From assembly GCA_003644335.1 (NCBI GenBank), contig QNCB01000008.1:1-13332 (forward strand): a DNA stretch of 13,332 bases, in the 5' to 3' direction. The position numbers were made by a program, and so were the translations under genes. The notes beneath the pieces are model-generated. The model did no database searches, was not told the DNA's origin, and worked only from the letters and a program-made list of their open reading frames with translations. Shown here piece by piece: positions 1 through 4,949 of the stretch; within the stretch, counting starts at the first letter, position 1, and every line of letters begins with the position of its first letter. Source of the stretch: Planctomycetota bacterium (GTDB lineage: Bacteria; Planctomycetota; Phycisphaerae; SM23-33).

Positions 1-147
1 CCCGTCTAGGTCCAAGGTTGGAGGTGGGCGTAGGTATTGCTCTTCTGAGGCTAAGCCGTAAGGGTCGTCATAGGGCGACTCTATAGGAGGCTTTTCAGCT
101 TTTGGTTCGTTAAAGGGGTCGACAATACCTGTAGTTTTCTTCTTCAC
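1..147 (-). CDS. Partial gene with GTG start, N-terminus of an unknown proline-rich protein
   Basis: On the minus strand a GTG at 147-145 opens a frame of 49 codons with no stop before the window edge. The GTG overlaps the TGA stop of the upstream 76-residue gene (shared bases 145-146), a common sign of translational coupling. A GAAGGGG stretch about 8 nt upstream could serve as the ribosome binding site. The visible protein begins MKKKTTGIVDPFNEPKAEKP, then becomes acidic and proline-rich and looks disordered. No family is recognised and the C-terminal part lies outside the window. The overlap and long open frame support a real gene, but the short length leaves doubt. Confidence 0.5.
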   Translation of the reverse strand, partial: MKKKTTGIVDPFNEPKAEKPPIESPYDDPYGLASEEQYLRPPPTLDLDG

Positions 148-374
148 GCCTTGATCCCCTTCGTAAGGAGGGGGTCGTTGCAGTTTACGTGAACGAGTTC
201 CCATTCCGGGGCTAAGTTCATTCCTACTTCCATCACGTTGGAAGGGTTGTGTCCTTTTCCGAGTGCGATGAACACCTGCATCACTCGATGTCCCTTTTTG
301 ATTTCTTTACGACACTTCCCGCAAATCCAGGTGTCGCAGTGAGGTCTTAGATGGTCATTGTTATTCTCAGCCAT
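144..374 (-). CDS. Small zinc-finger-like protein, 76 aa
   Basis: The function is unknown. The protein has C18-x2-C21 near the N-terminus and H62-x2-C65 near the C-terminus, which together could bind one zinc ion. Between them lies a region with glycine, asparagine and hydrophobic residues (about 32-58). There is no signal peptide or membrane segment. A ribosome binding site AGGAGA lies 7 nt before the ATG and overlaps the stop of the upstream 119-residue gene, so the two are probably co-transcribed and coupled. The downstream GTG gene overlaps its stop. Small zinc-finger proteins of this kind are frequent in the early regions of large phages, where they may bind nucleic acid or host proteins; that role is inferred and not visible in the sequence. 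Confidence 0.75.
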   Translation of the reverse strand: MAENNNDHLRPHCDTWICGKCRKEIKKGHRVMQVFIALGKGHNPSNVMEVGMNLAPEWELVHVNCNDPLLTKGIKA

Positions 375-386
375 GGCGGTCTCTCC

Positions 387-746
387 TTAAATCTCATTTA
401 ACAACATATTTGAGGTAGAAATCAACCAGTGACTGCGAACTATTAAAGAGGGGGATGGAAATTCATAGTTGCGATATCGCGGCTTAACGAGAATTCGGAT
501 GTGTTCGAGATCGGGGCTGTCGATCTTTCCCTGCAAAAATAGTTTCTCTACGATTCTCCAGGTAGTCGCTTCAATAGCTTTCTGAGGAGTAGCGTGCATC
601 GCAGCAGCCCAACAAAGGACCTGTTCCATGTAGTTGTTAAGCGTTTTGGGGTACGGTTGTTCTCCTGTATAGCTTGCGCAGCCACAAGCGGTGCAGGGAG
701 AGAGATCAGGGTGAGTTGTTCCTATACCTATTACGATGCGTCGCAT
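387..746 (-). CDS. Hypothetical protein with N-terminal cysteine cluster, 119 aa
   Basis: This gene was not recognised. The protein has a short hydrophobic start, then a cysteine cluster C18-x2-C21-x-C23, then a probably helical stretch (about 38-80, including ATPQKAIEATTWRIVEKLF) and a basic segment around residues 87-94 (LVKPRYRN). It is preceded by no convincing Shine-Dalgarno site. Instead a promoter-like pair ends about 6 nt before the ATG, which suggests a leaderless or near-leaderless message. It is the first gene after a strong terminator and so heads its own transcription unit, followed by the 76-residue zinc-finger gene, whose ribosome binding site overlaps its TAA. A plus-strand frame overlaps it but runs through the terminator and is less credible. 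The start codon is uncertain. Confidence 0.6.
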   Translation of the reverse strand: MRRIVIGIGTTHPDLSPCTACGCASYTGEQPYPKTLNNYMEQVLCWAAAMHATPQKAIEATTWRIVEKLFLQGKIDSPDLEHIRILVKPRYRNYEFPSPSLIVRSHWLISTSNMLLNEI

Positions 747-752
747 AAGTTT

Positions 753-781
753 GTTATGCCGGGAGACGCGGTAACCGTCAA
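753..781 (-). promoter_or_regulatory. Sigma70-like promoter for the 119-aa gene
   Basis: Read on the minus strand, a -35-like TTGACG (complement of 776-781) is separated by 17 nt from a -10-like CATAAC (complement of 753-758). The -10 box ends 6 nt before the ATG at 746, so the transcript would begin at or next to the start codon. This matches the lack of a ribosome binding site. The pair sits directly after the T-tract of a terminator, where a new promoter is needed. The -10 matches only 4 of 6 consensus bases, so confidence is moderate. Confidence 0.4.
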
Positions 782-782
782 G

Positions 783-841
783 TCAAAGCAAAAGAAAACG
801 GCTAGGCTAGATGAGAGGAACTCATCTATAACCTAGCCGTT
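783..841 (-). terminator. Strong rho-independent terminator of the leftward repair operon
   Basis: On the minus strand a perfect 10-bp outer stem (797-806 paired with 832-841) encloses a perfect 8-bp inner stem (808-815 paired with 821-828) with a 5-nt loop (816-820). A small 1/3-nt internal loop separates the two. The stem is followed by TTCTTTTG and more T-rich sequence on that strand. On the plus strand no T-tract follows, so it acts leftward, ending transcription after the 54-residue zinc-ribbon gene whose stop is about 10 nt upstream. Confidence 0.88.
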
Positions 842-850
842 AAGGAGGGG

Positions 851-1015
851 TCACTGTTGTTCGGCGATGAGCTTCTTGGTAGCTCGAAACTTATAGCCAC
901 ACTGGGTACACACCTTCCACTGTCCGGGCGTCACTACGAGCGTAGCGCCACATCGTTTCTTTCCATTTGCGGGGCTTGGGCACGTGATGACTTTGCTACC
1001 TTCTTTACGGGCCAT
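851..1015 (-). CDS. Small zinc-ribbon protein, 54 aa
   Basis: A 54-residue protein starting MARKEGSKVITC. It has two cysteine pairs, C12/C22 and C36-x2-C39 (sequence VCTQCGYKF), with a basic tail (FRATKKL). This is the layout of a single zinc ribbon, a fold that in small phage proteins usually contacts nucleic acid or RNA polymerase; which applies here cannot be told. The ATG at 1015 has an excellent ribosome binding site, AGGAGG with a 5-nt spacer. The gene lies 35 nt after the helicase stop and about 10 nt before the terminator, so it is the last gene of the glycosylase-helicase operon. It is unusually small, but the strong ribosome binding site, the cysteine pattern and its fit between helicase and terminator make it convincing. 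Confidence 0.8.
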   Translation of the reverse strand: MARKEGSKVITCPSPANGKKRCGATLVVTPGQWKVCTQCGYKFRATKKLIAEQQ

Positions 1016-1050
1016 GATTACCTCCTTACGTAGGGTGTCGTTAAGCGGCC

Positions 1051-3300
1051 TTAAGGCTTTTTAACAAACGACGCAGCCTTTGTAAAGGAGGGAGTGCTGT
1101 TGGTAAAGCCCGTAGCGTTAACAGCTTTCTTGCCGTACCCGCGATAGCTACCTTCGCCTTTGAATCGACGACGTTGATCGGGATTGTCACGCAAGAACGT
1201 GCGCATTTTTCGGATGTCGACGAGCATTCGGGTATGTTTGAGCGCGTTAGACGTACCAGTCCACACCCGGCTGTCGAGTAGAGCGACTACGCCTTTATCA
1301 CTCTTAGTGCGGATGAGACGCCCTGCTGCTTGTTTGAGATCGAAGAGCATCTGGGGAACTGATACCGTTAGGAAGGCGTTGTCTCCGTTTGCTTTGGCGA
1401 CGTCTGACAGAGCCTCAATCACAGGATCTCGAGGGTTAGGAAATGGAAGTTTAGGAATGATGACGAGCCTCAGTTTGTCTCCTGGGACGTCGATCCCTTC
1501 CCAGAAAGACTTCAGTCCGAACAGGACGCTTGAGGGGGTCTTCATGTAGTCATCTGTCAGCCGCTGTGCGTCTATCCCGTCGATCTGAGGCAGAATTTTG
1601 ATGCCGTGAGACAGGAGGTTTTGTTGGTCAATGGTGTCCAATACTTCATTCAGGTCTGCCTTGGCAGAGAAGAGGACGAATGCGTCTCCTTGAGATGCGA
1701 GGCTCAGACGTTCGATTTCGGTTGAGATCGATGAAATCCACTCGTTTCGTTTATCGGTTCCGGGGTGTGCGGGAGTCGGAAGTGTCGCAGGGGTGTACAA
1801 CAGTGCCTGTGATTGTAGGTCAAAGGGGCTGTGGTAAACTGCTTCAACTGTGTGTTCTTTTTCCGCTATTCCCATTTGGACTACGGCTGAATCAATACCG
1901 AATTCGTCTCGTATGAACCGAAAGTCCCCGCCGATGGTGAGTGTAGCCGATACGATAACGCGGTGGGTGATCATACTCGCAAGAGCTTTTCCGCACACGT
2001 CACCAATCCGTACGGGTTTACGGTGGATTCCTTTTTTGTCTGCGATGATGATCCAGTTTCCCGGTTTGGATTCCTCGTTCATTTTCTGCTTGGCTTCCTC
2101 AACTGATATTTCATCGAGGAGGCTACCAAGAATGTCGTGAAGCGTCTGTAGTTTGCGTACGAGTTTTTCGAACCTACCCAGAATCGCCATAGCTTTTTCC
2201 AACGGGGTACTTGTGTTTCGACTTTCGATGTCGCTGTAGAGAGTCTTCGAGGTGTCGTTGATCTTCTTGTGGAGGATACCCACTGCTTCTTGTAGATCTT
2301 CTACGGGCTCCTTGAAGGGAATCAGAGAGCGTACCCTAATAGTGTCGTTGGGCTTAGCGCCGCGGAAGACGCTAGCATGCATTTTGGCAAAGAGGTCTTT
2401 CACGGCGGTAAAGCTTTGCCGCGCTTCTTTTTCCGAGATGCGGCCGTAGTACGTGAGTTCCGCGTGTAGCTCGTCGTCACGTTCAAATGTGTTGAGTAGG
2501 TTGCTGGTACTCCACAGGGTAATGGATTCGGTGACGGCGGACCGGAACATCTCGGGAGCTTTGTGTGCCTCATCGATGACTACGATAGGATACGCTCCTA
2601 TGAGGAATCCAGGTTGAGCGCCCAGGAGTAAGTCAATGGCTAGGAGGGTGTGGTTTACGACCACGATGTCCCAGGATTTCGGTTGAGGACGGCAGTATTC
2701 TACATGGTCGCAACCGCCTCGCTTTTGAGGACAGTTTTCGATAGTGACATCTTCCCACCATTTCGGACGCGGTCCAGACCACTTGGCTATGTCGGCTGCT
2801 TCGTGCTGGCTCATGAGTTTGTCGGCCCAGGACTGAAATTGGGCGCGATCTGCTTTGTTCTTGATACTGCTGGCACACCGAACGCAAGCGTAGTTGTTTT
2901 TTCCTTTGTACACTCCGAACTTGATGTCTTTGCCCATTTTTTCTTGGAGGAGCGGAAGGTCTTTTTCGACGAGTTGGTGCTGCAGGCTCTTCTTGGCTGT
3001 TGAGACTGCTACACGCTTACCTGCCAGGATGGCCGGGATGAGGTACGCAAAAGATTTCCCGATACCCGTTCCTCCTTCGGCGTAAAGGGTTCCACGGTTA
3101 TCGCGAAATATAAGATCATCAATCTCCCGAGCCATATCTGCCTGGGTCGGCCGGATCTCTTTGGCAATGCCGTACTTTCCGTGCAGCAGGATATCATCTG
3201 GGTCATCCCGGTAGACTTCACCGCAGATCACACAGTTTACGTCTTTGCCTTTACGTTCGGGATCAAAGGGCACAACGTACCCGCAACTTTTACACTTCAT
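1051..3300 (-). CDS. DinG/XPD-type Fe-S superfamily 2 DNA helicase with N-terminal zinc ribbon
   Basis: This is an ATP-dependent 5'-3' helicase of the DinG/XPD group, which unwinds damaged DNA, R-loops or other structures. Visible motifs: a zinc ribbon with C3, C6, C23 and C26; a Q-like motif RPTQ at 50-53; Walker A EGGTGIGKS at 75-83; candidate Fe-S cluster cysteines C139, C142, C190, C197 and C203 (four would be ligands); VVNHTLL at 214-220; Walker B DEAH at 243-246; motif III SAT at 451-453; motif V around LKSFWEGIDVPG (596-607); motif VI QAAGRLIR at 657-664. At 749 residues it is close to bacterial DinG in size. The last 40 residues are basic and low in complexity. The start overlaps the glycosylase stop by 11 nt and has AAAGG 7 nt upstream, implying coupling. 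In a phage it probably serves replication, repair or recombination. The family call is firm; the precise role is inferred. Confidence 0.93.
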   Translation of the reverse strand: MKCKSCGYVVPFDPERKGKDVNCVICGEVYRDDPDDILLHGKYGIAKEIRPTQADMAREIDDLIFRDNRGTLYAEGGTGIGKSFAYLIPAILAGKRVAVSTAKKSLQHQLVEKDLPLLQEKMGKDIKFGVYKGKNNYACVRCASSIKNKADRAQFQSWADKLMSQHEAADIAKWSGPRPKWWEDVTIENCPQKRGGCDHVEYCRPQPKSWDIVVVNHTLLAIDLLLGAQPGFLIGAYPIVVIDEAHKAPEMFRSAVTESITLWSTSNLLNTFERDDELHAELTYYGRISEKEARQSFTAVKDLFAKMHASVFRGAKPNDTIRVRSLIPFKEPVEDLQEAVGILHKKINDTSKTLYSDIESRNTSTPLEKAMAILGRFEKLVRKLQTLHDILGSLLDEISVEEAKQKMNEESKPGNWIIIADKKGIHRKPVRIGDVCGKALASMITHRVIVSATLTIGGDFRFIRDEFGIDSAVVQMGIAEKEHTVEAVYHSPFDLQSQALLYTPATLPTPAHPGTDKRNEWISSISTEIERLSLASQGDAFVLFSAKADLNEVLDTIDQQNLLSHGIKILPQIDGIDAQRLTDDYMKTPSSVLFGLKSFWEGIDVPGDKLRLVIIPKLPFPNPRDPVIEALSDVAKANGDNAFLTVSVPQMLFDLKQAAGRLIRTKSDKGVVALLDSRVWTGTSNALKHTRMLVDIRKMRTFLRDNPDQRRRFKGEGSYRGYGKKAVNATGFTNSTPSFTKAASFVKKP

Positions 3301-3856
3301 AGGCTAACCTTTTTGCCTTTCTCAGATGTCGCCGAAATGCTTTTTCTACATCTGTGTAACGTTTTCGCAATATGAATGCTGGGTGGTACGTCCCCATGAA
3401 GACGAAGTCTGGAAAGTCCGGGTTGTGGATAACTCGTCCTACGTGTTCTGACACGATGATTCCGGAGGGCTTTTTGTTGAGGGCGAACGACAGAGAGTGA
3501 CGTCCGAGCGTCACAACAACCTTCGGTTTTACGGACTTCAGTTGGTGTAGTAAGTAGGGACGACAATTGGCCATCTCTTCGGGATGCGGGTCTCGATTGT
3601 TAGGGGGTCTGCATTTCAACATGTTGAGAATGTGGTAGGTTCCAACAGGCAACCCTACTAATTCTGCTACGGTACGTAGATGAGTTCCGGAGGTCCCTAT
3701 GAAGGGTACTCCTTCCTGGTCTTCTTTTTGGCCAGGGGCCTCGCCCAAAAACACGAGGGGGCACGGGATCGGCCCGTCTCCGATGACGACATTCTGGCGG
3801 GATTCTGCGAGCTCAGGGCAGAGCTTGCATCTTCGGATTTTGTCGCGGAAGCGCAT
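3290..3856 (-). CDS. Family 4 uracil-DNA glycosylase (iron-sulfur type)
   Basis: The enzyme removes uracil from DNA and starts base excision repair. The 188-residue protein has the family-4 signature GEAPGQKED at 38-46 followed by GVPFIGTSG (49-57), four cysteines placed as [4Fe-4S] ligands (C10, C13, C82, C98), an NMLKCRPPNNR segment at 78-88, and the second active-site motif YHPAFILR at 157-164, close to the usual HPxxLLR. Length is typical of the family. The ATG follows an AAGAAAGG ribosome binding site with a 6-nt spacer, and a promoter lies just upstream. It is the first gene of the leftward operon and overlaps the DinG-like helicase, so both Fe-S repair proteins are made together. A phage with such an enzyme probably keeps uracil out of its DNA, which argues against a uracil-substituted genome. 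Confidence 0.93.
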   Translation of the reverse strand: MRFRDKIRRCKLCPELAESRQNVVIGDGPIPCPLVFLGEAPGQKEDQEGVPFIGTSGTHLRTVAELVGLPVGTYHILNMLKCRPPNNRDPHPEEMANCRPYLLHQLKSVKPKVVVTLGRHSLSFALNKKPSGIIVSEHVGRVIHNPDFPDFVFMGTYHPAFILRKRYTDVEKAFRRHLRKAKRLAYEV

Positions 3857-3887
3857 TGGCGGCCTTTCTTGTGGGGGTTAACTTTAC

Positions 3888-3916
3888 TTCCCTTATACCA
3901 TTCTTTTTTGTATAGT
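3888..3916 (+). promoter_or_regulatory. Possible rightward promoter for the virion operon
   Basis: TATAGT at 3911-3916 is a 5-of-6 match to a -10 box, with a poor -35-like TTCCCT at 3888-3893 and a 17-nt spacer. It would start transcription about 20 nt before the first tail gene at 3943. It overlaps the leftward promoter almost completely. The weak -35 would fit a late promoter needing an activator or a different sigma factor, but the whole call could be chance in an AT-rich gap. Confidence 0.35.
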
Positions 3917-3919
3917 CGA
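3892..3919 (-). promoter_or_regulatory. Leftward extended -10 promoter for the glycosylase-helicase operon
   Basis: On the minus strand TATAAG (complement of 3892-3897) is preceded by TGG, giving an extended -10 element. TCGACT (complement of 3914-3919) lies 16 nt further upstream as a weaker -35. The predicted start of transcription is near 3885, leaving a leader of about 30 nt before the glycosylase ATG at 3856. The -10 matches 5 of 6 consensus bases. A host sigma70-type polymerase is assumed. Confidence 0.55.
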
Positions 3920-3942
3920 AAACACTACCAAAGGAGGACGTC

Positions 3943-4569
3943 ATGACTGACGACAAAGACCGCGCTGCTCCAATGATTGGACAATTTTCAGGCCCGCCCA
4001 CCAACTCTCCGAGAGTGGCTTTACGACGTAAAGACGAGTCGGAGGGAGAGATCGAAGAGAAAGAGGCGGAGAAGGGTGAGGTACAGCAGGCGACTTCTAA
4101 GACGCCAACACAGATCCAGAATGAGTTTATGAAAGGACTTGAAGACGTTGGTCTTGAACTTAACCAAGCCCGTGCCATCATGGACGAGGTTCTGGAAAAA
4201 GGATACTGGACTGAAACGCATCAAATCCGGAAGAAAGAGCTCATCGTGCGTTCTCGAGGATATCGAGATACCCTACGTTCTCAGAGGTTTTTGGAGGTTG
4301 AGAATCCTACTTACGCGATGGGCATGGACGAGATCATCATGCGTTACAACTCGGCGGCTTCTCTTGTTCGGTTTGGAGACCGAAAGTTTGATTTCCCAGA
4401 AGATCAAAAAGGAACTTCTGACGAGGAAATCGAAGCAGCATTCGAAGAGCGCAGGCGGTTCTTGGAGGGGTTACCGTCAATCGTAGTGGGTAAGATAAAC
4501 ACCATCGTTTTCAATATGGACGTTAAGCTCGGGGCTGTGTTCGCAGAAGGGGCTCCGGAGGATTTTTAG
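3943..4569 (+). CDS. Putative tail assembly chaperone, short (G-like) product
   Basis: This 208-residue acidic protein has a disordered, charged N-terminus (about 1-55, rich in E and K) followed by a predicted mostly helical body (about 55-200). Its sequence did not identify a family; the call comes from context. It lies directly upstream of a tape-measure-like gene, and its end carries a slippery TTTTTAG, with a downstream open frame in -1 phase and a strong RNA structure. Lambda gpG/gpGT and many other siphophages and myophages use this arrangement to make a short chaperone and a minor fused form that coat the tape measure during tail assembly. The ribosome binding site AAAGGAGG with a 5-nt spacer is one of the strongest in the window, fitting an abundant product. 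It heads the rightward operon. Confidence 0.65.
   Translation: MTDDKDRAAPMIGQFSGPPTNSPRVALRRKDESEGEIEEKEAEKGEVQQATSKTPTQIQNEFMKGLEDVGLELNQARAIMDEVLEKGYWTETHQIRKKELIVRSRGYRDTLRSQRFLEVENPTYAMGMDEIIMRYNSAASLVRFGDRKFDFPEDQKGTSDEEIEAAFEERRRFLEGLPSIVVGKINTIVFNMDVKLGAVFAEGAPEDF
4557..4569 (+). promoter_or_regulatory. Candidate -1 ribosomal frameshift site at the end of the chaperone gene
   Basis: The 0-frame codons are GAG GAT TTT TAG, with a run of five T's at 4563-4567. The tRNA on TTT (4564-4566) can slip back one base onto TTT (4563-4565) and keep perfect pairing. The next codon then becomes TTA (4566-4568) instead of the stop TAG, and translation continues into the -1 frame. A Shine-Dalgarno-like GGAGG (4557-4561) lies directly upstream and may stall or shift the ribosome. 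Slipping with a stop codon in the A site is unusual for -1 sites. Confidence 0.6.
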
Positions 4570-4949
4570 GAACGGCGGCGGGTAAGCTGCGGGCGTGGGC
4601 TTACTACAAAAGGTATCCGTTGCCGCCGCCAGGGTCGTTTCAGGAACGCCTTGTTTCGTCTCTCATGATGCGAGAGCGAAACGAGAGGATTGCGTTTGCG
4701 AGGATGATCGTGCACGCTTGTACAGTAGGACGCGGTATCAATGATGACGTTATTGCAGATATCATTGAAGAATACCGTGAGGAGGTTACACAGGAGCGGT
4801 ATAATTTAGGATACGAGTCTGCTCGTCAACGTCGTGCTGTGCGGCGTGTACGCGAGGCTATGGATCTGACTAATCGCATGGCAAAAATCGATTCGATGAC
4901 TGTCAGCGATGACGAATTTGAGGAAGCTGTGAATGCCCGACCCAAGTGA
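4566..4949 (+). CDS. Putative tail assembly chaperone extension (T-like), made by -1 frameshift
   Basis: This -1-phase frame is open from just after a stop at 4524-4526 to TGA at 4947-4949. Read from the slip site it adds 127 residues to the 208-residue upstream protein, giving a predicted fusion of 335 residues. The stretch next to the slip site already looks like protein (GKLRAWAYYKRYP), and the rest is helical and charged. No ATG or GTG lies in frame before the first plausible alternative, TTG at 4620, which has an AAAGG 6 nt upstream. Independent initiation there would give about 109 residues but would drop the aromatic and basic segment. In lambda-like phages the T domain recruits the tail tube protein while the G domain binds the tape measure. 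The stop overlaps the tape measure start by 17 nt. It is not recognised by sequence. Confidence 0.6.
   Translation, partial: LGTAAGKLRAWAYYKRYPLPPPGSFQERLVSSLMMRERNERIAFARMIVHACTVGRGINDDVIADIIEEYREEVTQERYNLGYESARQRRAVRRVREAMDLTNRMAKIDSMTVSDDEFEEAVNARPK
4574..4630 (+). promoter_or_regulatory. Nested stem structure downstream of the slippery site
   Basis: GGCGGCGG at 4574-4581 pairs with CCGCCGCC at 4623-4630, eight consecutive G-C pairs. Directly stacked inside it, GTAAGC at 4582-4587 pairs with GCTTAC at 4599-4604 around an 11-nt loop. Bases 4605-4622 stay unpaired and include the AAAGG and the first bases of the alternative TTG start. The stem begins 4 nt after the slippery heptamer, close to the spacing usual for structures that stimulate -1 frameshifting. 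Confidence 0.65.

Noticed and set aside
594..836. Plus-strand 80-codon open frame
   Set aside because: It runs through the leftward promoter and most of the leftward terminator, has no ribosome binding site, and lies opposite a minus-strand gene with good operon fit.
797..841. Operator or attachment site reading of the large inverted repeat
   Set aside because: The T-rich tract on the minus-strand side and the position right after an operon explain it as a terminator; no integrase is present.
1184..3375. Several plus-strand and alternate-frame open frames within the helicase and glycosylase genes
   Set aside because: They overlap genes with full catalytic motifs, encode arginine/serine/leucine-rich shadow proteins and lack sensible start signals.
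4564..4585. +1 frameshift of the prfB type at TTT TAG
   Set aside because: The GGAGG-codon-stop layout recalls prfB, but the +1 frame ends at TAA 4583-4585, so only a -1 shift gives a long product.
4620..4949. Independent gene starting at TTG
   Set aside because: Kept only as an alternative. AAAGG is well spaced, but the TTG abuts a strong stem and the upstream in-frame sequence looks coding.
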